A stretch of DNA of 32,459 nucleotides from Prevotellaceae bacterium UBA4301 (lineage in GTDB: Bacteria > Bacteroidota > Bacteroidia > Bacteroidales > Bacteroidaceae). The stretch spans positions 487 through 32,945 of the forward strand of contig DGUV01000002.1 of the NCBI GenBank assembly GCA_002395775.1, written 5' to 3'. The notes under the pieces were generated by a model. It was not told the origin of the DNA, made no database searches, and worked only from the letters and a program-made list of their open reading frames with translations. This document shows, piece after piece, positions 8,080-15,917 of this stretch; the first letter of the stretch is position 1; every line of letters begins with the position of its first letter. A program made the position numbers and the translations under genes.

Positions 8080-9558
8080 ATGGAGAAGAGAGAACAGGAC
8101 GACAGTTATCGGCATGTGCTGAAATATACCGGTGTCTTTGGTGGTGTGCAGGGATTGAGAATCCTTGTCTCCATGCTCCGTAACAAGCTTACGGCAAAAC
8201 TTTTGGGCGAAGCCGGCATGGGCTTGAACAAGCGTTTCCTCAATATTTCGGATGTCATCAATGCCTGGACTAATCTGGGAATCTCGTTCTATGCCGTCCG
8301 GCAGATTTCTGAACTCTATGAGGAGGGTACCGATGAGGAATTGCGCCATTTCGTGGGTGTCATCCGAACGTGGAGCGTCTGGTCGGCACTTGTGGCAGGA
8401 GCCATCTGCTTCTTTTTCGCTTCGTGGCTCAATGATTATTATTTCTCAGCAGGCGAGCAGCACCAGATGGAGATTATGTTTCTCTCCCTATTCGTGGCAT
8501 CGTTGCCCATTGAAGCTGTCGAGTGTGCCTTGCTCAAAGGCTTGCGACGATTGCGGACGGTGGCGTTCATCGAGGTTATTTCGGCCTTTTCTACATTGCT
8601 GTTCACGGTTCCCGTTTATTTCCTCTTCGGTTTCCGTGGTATAGTGCTTTCGTTGGTATTGTGCGGTTGGGCCACAGCGTTCATTCATCTCTATTTCTCT
8701 GTCCAGCTCTATCGTTATCGTGTAAGCATCTTCTCGCTTAATGTGGTGCGTGAGGGCTGGCCTCTGATTCGCATAGGCATCCCTTATGTGCTGGCGGGCG
8801 TAGCGGGGGCTATGGCTACGGGTGAGGTGTTTAAGTATCTGGGCGACGACAGTGTCATTGGGCTCTACACCGTAGGCTTTGGTCTCATGGTCACCTATGC
8901 GGGCATGGTGTTCCGGGCAGTTGACACAGACTTCTTCCCGCGCCTTTCCAGTGTCAATCACGATACCCTCCGGCTCAATCATGCCATCAACCAGCAGATA
9001 GACGTCTGCGTGCTGCTCATCACCCCCATCATGATTGTTTTTGCCCTGTTCATGCCGCAAATCATCAGTTTGCTTTATGACAGCAGGTTCTTGCCGGCTA
9101 CGACAATGGCGCTATGTGCCGTATTCTATATGTTCTTCAAGGCCATTGCCACCCCCATTGCCTACATATCACTGGCCAAGGGCGATTCGTGGATGTATCT
9201 CATCATGGAGAGCATCTATGATGTGGTCTTTGCCATTTTGCTTTGCTATGCTTACTCGCGGATGCAACTGACTGGGGCTGGTATAGCCTTGTCGGCGTTG
9301 TCCTTGTTCGACTTGCTGATGATTTCCTGTGTCTATGGGTTCTACTACCATTTCCGTATGCGTTGGCGCACGTTTCTCCTGCTCCTCCCTCAGGCCTTTT
9401 TGCTTGGCATAACGTTGTTGGCCTGCCTGTTTGCCCCCTCAGTGTGGAAGTTCGTCATTAGTGGGCTTTGCCTTGTAGCCTCACTGCTGTTCTCCTGGAG
9501 AATGCTCTCGCCTTCGGTACCTATCGTGCAGAAGATTCGAAATAAGTTTGGTTGCTGA
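8080..9558 (+). CDS. Polysaccharide flippase (Wzx/RfbX-like, MOP superfamily)
   Basis: 492 aa from ATG at 8080; the open frame extends 48 codons further upstream, but that part is not conserved-looking and lies before the promoter box. The protein is a polytopic membrane protein with roughly 12-14 hydrophobic segments spread evenly (for example LVAGAICFFFASWL, LLFTVPVYFLFGF, LLLLPQAFLLGITLLAC). The N-terminus KYTGVFGGVQGLRILVSMLRNKLTAKLLG is characteristic of O-antigen translocases of Bacteroidota. Such proteins flip lipid-linked oligosaccharides across the inner membrane. The stop codon overlaps the start of a family 2 glycosyltransferase (TGATG), so the two are translationally coupled and probably serve the same glycan. 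No polymerase or initiating transferase gene is near. Confidence 0.88.
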   Translation: MEKREQDDSYRHVLKYTGVFGGVQGLRILVSMLRNKLTAKLLGEAGMGLNKRFLNISDVINAWTNLGISFYAVRQISELYEEGTDEELRHFVGVIRTWSVWSALVAGAICFFFASWLNDYYFSAGEQHQMEIMFLSLFVASLPIEAVECALLKGLRRLRTVAFIEVISAFSTLLFTVPVYFLFGFRGIVLSLVLCGWATAFIHLYFSVQLYRYRVSIFSLNVVREGWPLIRIGIPYVLAGVAGAMATGEVFKYLGDDSVIGLYTVGFGLMVTYAGMVFRAVDTDFFPRLSSVNHDTLRLNHAINQQIDVCVLLITPIMIVFALFMPQIISLLYDSRFLPATTMALCAVFYMFFKAIATPIAYISLAKGDSWMYLIMESIYDVVFAILLCYAYSRMQLTGAGIALSALSLFDLLMISCVYGFYYHFRMRWRTFLLLLPQAFLLGITLLACLFAPSVWKFVISGLCLVASLLFSWRMLSPSVPIVQKIRNKFGC

Positions 9559-10520
9559 TGGCTGCGCCTGTTGTTTCTATTTTGATGTCGGTCTATAATG
9601 CCGCGCCTTATCTGGATGAGGCCTTGGCTTCGTTGCTCCGGAATCAAATATTTACTCGTGTGGAAGTATTGGCTGTTGACGATGCCTCCACCGATGCTTC
9701 GCTCTCCATTCTTAAGCGGTGGGAGGCCAGCGATTCGCGTCTGCGAGTGTTTTGCCAACCCTCCAACCAGGGACAGGGCGTGGCTCGTAACATAGCTCTT
9801 GGGCAAGCACGGGGGGAGTTCATCACGATGGTTGATGCCGATGACTGGCTTTCGCCCGATGCCCTTCAGGCGGCTGTCGATGTGTTCCGCCATTGGCCAG
9901 AGACTGATTGTGTGCTCTTCCGGCTTATGCTTCATTGGCAGGAGAGCGGAAGGGAGGAGGCTTTTCCCCTCGATTTCTCTGTTCCTTATCTGAGTGGGGA
10001 GGAGGCTTTCCGGCGGAGCCTGGGATGGAAGATACATGGGCTTTGCCTTGTGCGACGTGAGTTGCATTTGCGTTACCCTTATGACACGCACTATCGCCTG
10101 TATAGTGACGACAACACGTGCCGGCTCCATTATTTGCATAGCCGCGAGGTGCGTCTGTGTGAGGGCATATACTACTGGCGTCGTCATGAAAAGAGCAGTA
10201 CCACCCAGTTTTCGGCCGACCGTTTTCTGCACATGATGGCTAATCTGGATTTGCAGCGCACGCTCGAGAATGAGAACGTGGCGCATGACGTGGTCGATGC
10301 ATATGAACAGATTCGCTGGCACAATTATCTCTCCCTCCTTTGGTTGCGCTTTGCCCGCCTTCGTGAGCTGAAAGAAGAGGAACGCGCCCGCGTGCGTGAG
10401 GATTTTCGACAGGTCTATCGTTCCTTCCATCGCTCTGTTCCCTATGCCCTGCATGTTGCTGGCCAGTGGTTGCGCTATCGGCTCCGTCGCCTCTTGGCTC
10501 GTTTTTCCCGTCAGTCATAA
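9558..10520 (+). CDS. Family 2 glycosyltransferase
   Basis: 320 aa from ATG at 9558-9560, overlapping the flippase TGA by one base; a TTG two codons earlier is possible but less likely. The GT-A fold is clear: VSILMSVYNAAPYLDEAL at residues 6-23, VLAVDDASTDAS, then FITMVDADDWLSPDAL containing the DxD-type metal and nucleotide-sugar binding motif. The C-terminal third (LYSDDNTCRLHYLHSREVRLCEGIYYWRRHEKSST) resembles the tail of GT2 enzymes that build surface polysaccharide in Bacteroidota. No transmembrane helix is present, so it should act on the cytoplasmic face before export by the coupled flippase. The specific sugar is unknown. Confidence 0.88.
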   Translation: MAAPVVSILMSVYNAAPYLDEALASLLRNQIFTRVEVLAVDDASTDASLSILKRWEASDSRLRVFCQPSNQGQGVARNIALGQARGEFITMVDADDWLSPDALQAAVDVFRHWPETDCVLFRLMLHWQESGREEAFPLDFSVPYLSGEEAFRRSLGWKIHGLCLVRRELHLRYPYDTHYRLYSDDNTCRLHYLHSREVRLCEGIYYWRRHEKSSTTQFSADRFLHMMANLDLQRTLENENVAHDVVDAYEQIRWHNYLSLLWLRFARLRELKEEERARVREDFRQVYRSFHRSVPYALHVAGQWLRYRLRRLLARFSRQS

Positions 10521-10541
10521 ACTTATACATCTTTCATTTAT

Positions 10542-11495
10542 ATGACCAATCTTGTTATTCTCGATGGCTATCCCGTCATACATGAAGACCTCACATGGGG
10601 CGAACTGGCCCAGTTTCCTGATGTTTCCCTTACAGCCTACGACTTCACGCCGGCTTCCCAAGTGGTGGAACGGTGTCGCGAAGCCGATGCCGTGCTGACA
10701 AACAAGGTGGTCTTCTCACGCGAGGTCATCGGCCAACTGCCTCGTCTTCGCTACATTGGTGTGTTGGCTACGGGATATAATGTGGTGGATGTCGATGCGG
10801 CCCATGAGCGTGGCATTACGGTGACTAACGTCCCTGCCTACAGCACGGCCTCTGTGACACAGATGGTGTTTGCCCACTTGTTGAATGTGACTAACCGCGT
10901 GGCCCACTATGCCCGTGCCAATCGCGAGGGGGCTTGGGCCCGCAGCCGCGACTTTATGTGGATGGACACGCCACTCACGGAATTGCAAGACAAGACGTTT
11001 GTAGTGCGTGGCATGGGCAACATCGGGCGTCAGGTGGCTCGTGTAGCTCAGACATTCGGCATGCGTGTGCTGGCTGTTACCAGTCAGGATGTGCTGCCCG
11101 ATGGCATTGAGAAAGTGGGGTGGGAGCAGGGCCTTAGGCAGGCCGATGTGCTTTCGCTTCATTGTCCGCTCACGAAGGAAACAGAGGGGATGATGGATGC
11201 CTCTGCACTGGCCTTGATGAAACCGACGGCCATACTCATCAACACGGGGCGGGGACCTTTGGTGGTGGAAGCCGATGTGGCGCAGGCTTTGCGTGACGGA
11301 CGTTTGGGTGCCTATTGTGCTGATGTCCTGAGCCAGGAGCCTGCCCGTGCCGACAATCCCTTGCTTTCGGCTCCCCATTGCCAACTGACTCCCCACATTG
11401 CCTGGGCAAGTTGCGAGGCACGTCAGCGCCTCATAGGTGTGGCTACTGACAACTTCCGGCGTTTCCTTGTCGGCAAGCCTGTGAATGTTGTTTAA
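10542..11495 (+). CDS. D-2-hydroxyacid dehydrogenase (glycerate/hydroxypyruvate reductase-like)
   Basis: 317 aa, starting 21 bp after the glycosyltransferase stop. The family layout is complete: an N-terminal substrate-binding part (YIGVLATGYNVVDVDAA, TNVPAYSTASVTQMVFAHLL), the nucleotide-binding GxGxxG in RGMGNIGRQVA, and the catalytic Arg, Glu and His in INTGRGPLV, LSQEPAR and TPHIAWAS. It would reduce a 2-keto acid such as hydroxypyruvate or glyoxylate with NAD(P)H in the cytosol. The second strand of the Rossmann fold ends in AVTSQ without the acidic residue that usually selects NAD, so NADP use is possible (inference). An Arg directly before GxGxxG is unusual, where most relatives have Val or Ile. 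Its stop overlaps the convergent murB stop by 4 bp. Confidence 0.9.
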   Translation: MTNLVILDGYPVIHEDLTWGELAQFPDVSLTAYDFTPASQVVERCREADAVLTNKVVFSREVIGQLPRLRYIGVLATGYNVVDVDAAHERGITVTNVPAYSTASVTQMVFAHLLNVTNRVAHYARANREGAWARSRDFMWMDTPLTELQDKTFVVRGMGNIGRQVARVAQTFGMRVLAVTSQDVLPDGIEKVGWEQGLRQADVLSLHCPLTKETEGMMDASALALMKPTAILINTGRGPLVVEADVAQALRDGRLGAYCADVLSQEPARADNPLLSAPHCQLTPHIAWASCEARQRLIGVATDNFRRFLVGKPVNVV

Positions 11496-12520
11496 ATGAA
11501 ATTGACTTCGGGCTGAATGTCGATGCCGAAACGCTCGCTCACATCGTGGCGAACGGCTTCTGACAGTTCTGCGATGTCACGTCCCTTGGCTCCGCCCAGA
11601 TTGACCAGCACGAGCGGTTGCACATCGTGCACGGCCGCAGTTCCCATGGACTTTCCTTTCCATCCGCATTGCTCGATGAGCCAGGCCGCAGGAATCTTGA
11701 CGTGTGTATCGTCAACTTCGAAATGAGGTACACGCTCGTAGTGCTTCACGAGTTTTTCATAGACGTCACGCCCTACGATGGGATTCTTGAAGAAACTGCC
11801 CGCATTGCCTTGCACGCGAGGGTCGGGCAGTTTGCTGCGCCGGATGTCGATGATGATGTCTCTCAGTTGCTGAGGGGTAACCTGTTCGGGCTTCAGACTG
11901 CGGTGTTCGAGTTCCTCGCGCAGTCGGCCATAGCTGAGGTTGGGCGTGAAATGGCGCGACAGGCGCAGGTTGACGTATATCACAGCCCATTGGCCCCATG
12001 CTTCGGCCGATTTGAAATAACTGTGCCTATAGGCGTAATGACACTCGTCGTGGGCAAACGTCCGGCGTTCTCCGGTCTGGAGGTTGATACACGTTACGCT
12101 TTCAATGAAATCTCCCGCTTCTGCCCCATAGGCTCCGATGTTTTGCACAGCAGCTGCACCCACGGTGCCGGGGATGAGCGAGAGATTCTCAAGTCCATAC
12201 CACCCATGTCGCAGTGTGCTTGCCACAAGTGTGTCCCACTTGAGGCCACCGCCCACTTGCAGCCGGATTTCGTCAGGTCTGTCGCTCTGCAGCTGGCGTG
12301 TCTGTCTGATGGCCGACCGCAGCACTACGCCGTCGTAGTCTTTCAGGAACAACAGGTTGCTGCCTTCTCCGATGTGAAGATGGGGCAGGTTGCGAAAACG
12401 TATGTCCTTGATGAAGCTGAGCAGGTCCTTGATGCTCTCATACTCCACCATCAGCCGGCAACTCGCATCGATGCCGAAGGTGTTGAAATGTCTCAGATTC
12501 TGGTTTTCCTTAATTTTCAT
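11492..12520 (-). CDS. murB: UDP-N-acetylenolpyruvoylglucosamine reductase MurB
   Basis: 342 aa from ATG at 12518-12520. MurB reduces UDP-GlcNAc-enolpyruvate to UDP-MurNAc with NADPH and FAD in peptidoglycan synthesis. The FAD-binding signature is seen in LHIGEGSNLLFLKDYDGVV and LSLIPGTVGAAAVQNIGAYGAE. QGNAGSFFKNP holds the active-site Ser that protonates the intermediate, and QPEVNFI at the end holds the conserved C-terminal Glu (Glu338). The insertion HYAYRHSYFKS is typical of type I (E. coli-like) MurB, and length agrees with that type. The start overlaps the upstream lipoprotein gene by 11 nt, so it is probably translated from that gene's mRNA. Confidence 0.96.
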   Translation of the reverse strand: MKIKENQNLRHFNTFGIDASCRLMVEYESIKDLLSFIKDIRFRNLPHLHIGEGSNLLFLKDYDGVVLRSAIRQTRQLQSDRPDEIRLQVGGGLKWDTLVASTLRHGWYGLENLSLIPGTVGAAAVQNIGAYGAEAGDFIESVTCINLQTGERRTFAHDECHYAYRHSYFKSAEAWGQWAVIYVNLRLSRHFTPNLSYGRLREELEHRSLKPEQVTPQQLRDIIIDIRRSKLPDPRVQGNAGSFFKNPIVGRDVYEKLVKHYERVPHFEVDDTHVKIPAAWLIEQCGWKGKSMGTAAVHDVQPLVLVNLGGAKGRDIAELSEAVRHDVSERFGIDIQPEVNFI

Positions 12521-13379
12521 AAGATGTGAGTTTCCATTGACCCTCGTTCTGCTGGAAGGTGAAGATGTCCATCATACTGTTCGAGATGCCGCACTTGAGC
12601 AGCAGGATGCGGTGGGGATGGGCTATGACTTGGCCGAAATCGATGTTGACAAACTGGCCAGACGGCATTTCGGGGCGGAAGACGGGCCACTGGTCGCGGT
12701 CAATGGTTCCCTCGATGCCCTCCTCTCCGTCTTCGGGATCGTCCATCGTGAGTGCCACCTGCTGGGCCAGCCTGTCTTGCTGGAAGACAGTGTCGGTGAC
12801 GAACTGGTGGTAGAAGTGCATAAAGTCCACTATCTGTGGGTTGATGTGAGTGTGGGTACGGCTTTCTAGATACCACCGGCCGTCGGTGCGACGGAAGTTG
12901 TAGTTGAGGCTTGTCATGTCCTCCGTGGAGAGAATTTGCAGGGCTACGTGGGTGAGCATGCTGTCGTTCTGGAAGACATCCATCTGGTAGCGGTTGCCCA
13001 GGATGAGAGTGTAGTAGTCGTTGCCAGGCAGCTGGAACTCGCTGCGGAATCGCTTCCCGCTCCGTATGGCATCCTCCGAGCCATCGAGCTCCACCACATG
13101 CAGGGGGAAACGTATGCGCTCGGCTTGGAAGCGCCCGTTGTGGGTGAAGGCAAAGATGAAGTCGCCAAATACCTCTATCTCGCGCTCGCCAAGCGAGAGC
13201 CCGTCGTCCAGCTCAGCCAGGAACTCGGTTGTGTCCTCGTCCAGTGAGTCTTCCATTTGCAGGGTGTCGGTCGTTTCTCCTTCTGCGCTTGTGTTCCCAT
13301 GCCCACAAGAGACTGCTGTCAGTACAAGTGTCAGCACACTCGCAACGGCCACCTTTCGTACCACCGTCATTTGTTTCAT
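12510..13379 (-). CDS. Secreted lipoprotein, probably DUF4348 family
   Basis: 289 aa from ATG at 13377-13379; a TTG one codon earlier is less likely. The N-terminus KVAVASVLTLVLTAVSCGHG is a lipoprotein signal with the lipobox Cys, so the protein should be anchored in the outer or inner membrane facing the periplasm or surface. It continues with a Thr/Glu/Asp-rich low-complexity linker and then a globular domain with IVDFMHFYHQFVTDTVFQQDR and a Pro/Trp-rich DRDQWPVFRPEMP segment, which fit my recollection of DUF4348 proteins of Bacteroides and Prevotella. Function is unknown. It is upstream of and overlaps murB, which suggests a cell-envelope link, though such pairing may be incidental. A good promoter lies just upstream. 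Confidence 0.75.
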   Translation of the reverse strand: MKQMTVVRKVAVASVLTLVLTAVSCGHGNTSAEGETTDTLQMEDSLDEDTTEFLAELDDGLSLGEREIEVFGDFIFAFTHNGRFQAERIRFPLHVVELDGSEDAIRSGKRFRSEFQLPGNDYYTLILGNRYQMDVFQNDSMLTHVALQILSTEDMTSLNYNFRRTDGRWYLESRTHTHINPQIVDFMHFYHQFVTDTVFQQDRLAQQVALTMDDPEDGEEGIEGTIDRDQWPVFRPEMPSGQFVNIDFGQVIAHPHRILLLKCGISNSMMDIFTFQQNEGQWKLTSYEN

Positions 13380-13393
13380 CAACTAATTTTATG

Positions 13394-13424
13394 CAAAGGT
13401 ACAAAACAAATAACAATTGACAAC
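13394..13424 (-). promoter_or_regulatory. Promoter of the DUF4348-like gene and murB
   Basis: The minus-strand -7 box TACCTTTG (13394-13401) has GTTG (13421-13424) exactly 19 bp upstream, a good Bacteroidota promoter. The start codon is 14 bp downstream of the box. Confidence 0.65.
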
Positions 13425-13445
13425 TGCCAATTCACAAATATTTTG

Positions 13446-13453
13446 TATCTTTG
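13446..13453 (+). promoter_or_regulatory. -7 promoter box of pheS
   Basis: TATCTTTG fits TAnnTTTG and lies 23 bp before the pheS ATG. A clear -33 box is not seen at 19-20 bp. It is divergent from the DUF4348/murB promoter. Confidence 0.5.
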
Positions 13454-13476
13454 CCAAGATTTTTATAACACTCACT

Positions 13477-14496
13477 ATGATAGAGAAAATCCAAAGCCTC
13501 CTTGAGGAGGTAAATGCGCTGCAGGCCCACAATGCGGAAGAGGTGGAAGCCCTGCGAATCAAATATCTCAGCAAGAAGGGCGAGCTCAATGCCTTGATGG
13601 CTGATTTTCGTAATGTCCCGGCCGAGATGAAGAAGGAGGTGGGCATGCGGCTCAACGAACTGAAGAATACAGCCCTTGAGCGCATCAACCAGTTGCGCGA
13701 TGCCCTGCAGGTGGCAGAGGTGGCAGGCGATGATGTCGATCTCACCCGCACGCCATATCCCGTACGCCTGGGTTCGCGCCATCCGTTGACACTTGTGAAG
13801 AACGAGATTGTGGACATCTTCTCCCGTTTGGGCTTTACCTTGGCCGAAGGGCCTGAGGTGGAGGACGACTGGCATGTCTATAGCTCGATGAACTTTGCCG
13901 ACGACCATCCCGCGCGCGACATGCAGGATACCTTCTTTGTTGAGGCCCATCCCGACATTATCTTGCGCTCGCACACGAGTTCGGTGCAGGCACGTACGAT
14001 GGAACGTCAGCAGCCTCCCATCCGTGTCATCTGCCCGGGGAGGGTCTATCGCAATGAGGCCATATCCGCCCGTGCCCACTGTTTCTTCCATCAGGTGGAG
14101 GGGCTGTATGTAGATAAGAATGTGTCGTTTGCCGACTTGAAGCAGGTGTTGCTGCTCTTTGCTCAGGAAATGTTTGGCACCGACACCCAGATACGTCTCC
14201 GCCCAAGTTACTTCCCCTTCACCGAGCCTTCGGCCGAGATGGATGTCTCTTGCACCATCTGCGGTGGCAAGGGTTGCTCCATGTGTAAGGGTTCGGGCTG
14301 GCTCGAGATTCTGGGCTGCGGCATGGTGGACCCGGCTGTGCTTGAGGCCAACGGCATAGACTCCACCCAGTACACCGGCTATGCCTTCGGTATGGGCATC
14401 GAACGCATTGCCAACCTCAAGTATCAGGTGCGCGACTTGCGCCTGTTCTCCGAGAACGATGTGCGCTTTCTCGACGAGTTCCAGAGCGGAAATTAA
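13477..14496 (+). CDS. pheS: Phenylalanine-tRNA ligase alpha subunit
   Basis: 339 aa from ATG at 13477; 20 in-frame codons upstream overlap the promoter and are rejected. PheS is the catalytic subunit of the (alpha-beta)2 enzyme that charges tRNA-Phe. The N-terminal helical arm (residues 1-90) is the tRNA-binding coiled coil. The class II core follows: motif 1 around HPLTLVKNEIVDIFSRLGF, motif 2 in RVYRNEAISARAHCFFHQVEG, and motif 3 in GMGIERIANLKYQVRDLRLF. SYFPFTEPSAEMDV is the Phe-binding segment. Length is typical. A strong terminator follows 27 bp after the stop, so pheS is transcribed alone; pheT is not in the window. Confidence 0.97.
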   Translation: MIEKIQSLLEEVNALQAHNAEEVEALRIKYLSKKGELNALMADFRNVPAEMKKEVGMRLNELKNTALERINQLRDALQVAEVAGDDVDLTRTPYPVRLGSRHPLTLVKNEIVDIFSRLGFTLAEGPEVEDDWHVYSSMNFADDHPARDMQDTFFVEAHPDIILRSHTSSVQARTMERQQPPIRVICPGRVYRNEAISARAHCFFHQVEGLYVDKNVSFADLKQVLLLFAQEMFGTDTQIRLRPSYFPFTEPSAEMDVSCTICGGKGCSMCKGSGWLEILGCGMVDPAVLEANGIDSTQYTGYAFGMGIERIANLKYQVRDLRLFSENDVRFLDEFQSGN

Positions 14497-14522
14497 GAGG
14501 ACAGGTTGACATACATCAAGAA

Positions 14523-14555
14523 AAAAGGGCATCCGCGGAAATCGGGTGCCCTTTT
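14523..14555 (+). terminator. Intrinsic terminator of pheS
   Basis: AAAAGGGCATCCG (14523-14535) pairs with CGGGTGCCCTTTT (14543-14555) through one G-U pair, with a 7-nt loop, and ends in a T run. Confidence 0.85.
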
Positions 14556-14556
14556 C

Positions 14557-14587
14557 TTTGCCAGTTATGAAAAACCGTGTACCTTTG
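14557..14587 (+). promoter_or_regulatory. Near-perfect promoter for a short transcript between pheS and the barrel gene
   Basis: TTTG (14557-14560), 19 bp spacer, TACCTTTG (14580-14587): the best match to the Bacteroidota promoter consensus in the window. It starts right after the pheS terminator and drives the region 14591-14682. Confidence 0.75.
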
Positions 14588-14591
14588 CATC

Positions 14592-14682
14592 AACAAAAGA
14601 TAGTTAGTTAGTTTTTAAGGTAAGTTAAGATTGTTTTCATGAATGACGCCTAATCGTCGCGAGACGCTCAGGCGTTTTTTTT
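14592..14682 (+). ncRNA. Candidate small RNA of about 90 nt
   Basis: The region begins just after a strong promoter and ends at a strong intrinsic terminator, with a separate promoter for the next gene following. Inside there is no plausible ORF; the only ATG-initiated frame near the 3' end reads MNDA then stop. The 5' part is rich in AGTT and contains TTAGTTAGTT followed by AAGGTAAGTTAAGATTG, a mostly unstructured stretch that could pair with other RNAs, and the 3' part is the terminator hairpin. This is the usual plan of a trans-acting small RNA. The start coordinate is an estimate from the promoter. Rfam lists promoter-to-terminator motifs in this order (for example Bacteroidales-1), but I cannot confirm membership. 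Confidence 0.55.
14646..14682 (+). terminator. Intrinsic terminator of the candidate small RNA
   Basis: ACGCCT (14646-14651) pairs with AGGCGT (14670-14675); after a 3x3 internal loop CGTC pairs with GACG around a GCGA tetraloop (14659-14662). Eight T residues follow (14675-14682). Confidence 0.85.
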
Positions 14683-14692
14683 GTCCTCAATG

Positions 14693-14724
14693 TTTGCTTC
14701 TTTCCCTGATAAGTTGTAACTTTG
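14693..14724 (+). promoter_or_regulatory. Promoter of the small outer-membrane barrel gene
   Basis: TTTG (14693-14696), 20 bp spacer, TAACTTTG (14717-14724). Transcription would begin near 14730, leaving a leader of about 37 nt. Confidence 0.65.
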
Positions 14725-14766
14725 CATTCGGTTTCAGGAGATTAAGTATTGTTTAACCAATATAAA

Positions 14767-15249
14767 ATGAGAAAAAACATGAAAAAGATTCTTTCAATGG
14801 TTGCAGTAATGTTGCTGAGTGCAACATCGCTGATGGCTCAGAACCCCGACAAGGGCCTCTCTTTTGCCGTAGAGACTGGTATCGGTTCGGAGTGGGAACT
14901 GGGTGCTCGCGCTCAGTACAACTTCAACAAGTATGTAGCTTGGGACGTCCTCAACCTGAAGTACGCTCTGGACTACAACGACGGTGGCAACTGGAACGAG
15001 TTCACTATCCAGACTGGCGTACGCGCCTTCTCGCCCACCTTCGGTCCTGACATGAAGGCTTTTGCTGCCCTTGACCTCGGTTATGGCAACATGTGGAAGC
15101 ATGGCAACACCAGCTGCTTTGCTCTTGACTTCACCGTTGGTCTTTACCTCTACAAGGGCCTGTATGCCGGTTACGGCTTTGGCGGTCTCTTCAACGACGG
15201 CAGCCACAAGGATCACCTGCTGCGCATCGGTTACAACTTCACGTTCTAA
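14767..15249 (+). CDS. Small outer-membrane beta-barrel protein
   Basis: 160 aa from ATG at 14767 (MRKNMKKILSM); ATG at 14779 is an equally possible start. A signal peptide ends around SLMAQ, and the rest is a set of alternating amphipathic strands (GLSFAVETGIGSEWELGARAQYNF, FTIQTGVRAFSP, GLYLYKGLYAGYGFGGLF) closing with RIGYNFTF, whose C-terminal Phe is the usual outer-membrane insertion signal. The size suits an eight-stranded barrel of the OmpX/OMP_b-brl kind. Codon choice is strongly biased to AAC, AAG, CTG, GGT and GCT, suggesting high expression. It has its own promoter and a strong terminator, so it is monocistronic. Its role (structural or small-solute related) cannot be decided. Confidence 0.8.
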   Translation: MRKNMKKILSMVAVMLLSATSLMAQNPDKGLSFAVETGIGSEWELGARAQYNFNKYVAWDVLNLKYALDYNDGGNWNEFTIQTGVRAFSPTFGPDMKAFAALDLGYGNMWKHGNTSCFALDFTVGLYLYKGLYAGYGFGGLFNDGSHKDHLLRIGYNFTF

Positions 15250-15273
15250 GAACCGTCTCTACAGTTGACGCAC

Positions 15274-15312
15274 AGCTCCCCAGTCTCACATCCGAGGCTG
15301 GGGAGCTTTTTT
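15274..15312 (+). terminator. Intrinsic terminator of the barrel gene
   Basis: AGCTCCCCAG (15274-15283) pairs perfectly with CTGGGGAGCT (15298-15307), the stem extends inward by CTC/GAG plus a wobble, and six T residues follow. The remaining space to the GNAT gene (15313-15419) holds nothing I can identify. Confidence 0.9.
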
Positions 15313-15419
15313 GTCACCTTGTCCAATCAGGGCTTCGGGGTTGGGCACCCCCGTGGGCAGGATTGATATAGGTGAGGCTTGCGTTAACGTTTAACTGTAG
15401 AGAAGGAAGGGTTGGGTCT

Positions 15420-15917
15420 TTATTCCATCACAAGCTGGAAAAGCAGAGCGTCGGTCTGGCCCTCTATCCAGCGTTTGAGGCTCCCCACCTCATGATAGCC
15501 CAGTCGGCGGAAAAGACCCTGTGCGGGGAGGTTGTCGCTTGCTACAAAGGCAGAGAGCGAACGTAGGTGGAGCCGATCGTGGGCATACTGGGCCAGCTTC
15601 TGCAAGGCTTGAGTGGCTATGCCCTTGCGGTGGTGGCTGCGAAGTACCACGATGCCCACCTCGGCCCTGAGGTGGCGGGGCGAGAAGTCAGTGAGGTCGG
15701 CCACTCCCACGGCCTCGCCGTCGGCCACAATGGCGAGACGCAGCTGGCGGTCGCGGAAGATGTCGCCAGGCTGTTCGGCCAGATACTGACGGATGGCGTA
15801 GCGCGAATAGGGACGGGCGTCTTCTGACCAGGGCCAGAGTTGTGGGTCGTTCTCTATCTGATGGATGAGGTCAAGGTCTTCGGGCTCAAGGTCGCGTAGT
15901 TCAACGGAGTATGTCAT
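15420..15917 (-). CDS. GNAT family N-acetyltransferase
   Basis: 165 aa from ATG at 15915-15917; the open frame extends upstream inside the preceding gene and is rejected. The acetyl-CoA domain is clear: an N-terminal LRDLEPEDLDLIHQIENDPQLW of RimJ/RimL-type enzymes, the strand-4 segment RAEVGIVVLRSHHRKGIATQAL that includes the pyrophosphate-binding R/Q-x-x-G-x-G/A-type loop (HHRKGIA), and VASDNLPAQGLFRRLGYHEVG near the end. The substrate could be an amino-terminal protein residue or a small amine; similar proteins are often called SpeG-like or RimL-like, but this cannot be settled. It overlaps the upstream glycosyltransferase by 17 nt and is the last gene of the his-recR run. Confidence 0.88.
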   Translation of the reverse strand: MTYSVELRDLEPEDLDLIHQIENDPQLWPWSEDARPYSRYAIRQYLAEQPGDIFRDRQLRLAIVADGEAVGVADLTDFSPRHLRAEVGIVVLRSHHRKGIATQALQKLAQYAHDRLHLRSLSAFVASDNLPAQGLFRRLGYHEVGSLKRWIEGQTDALLFQLVME

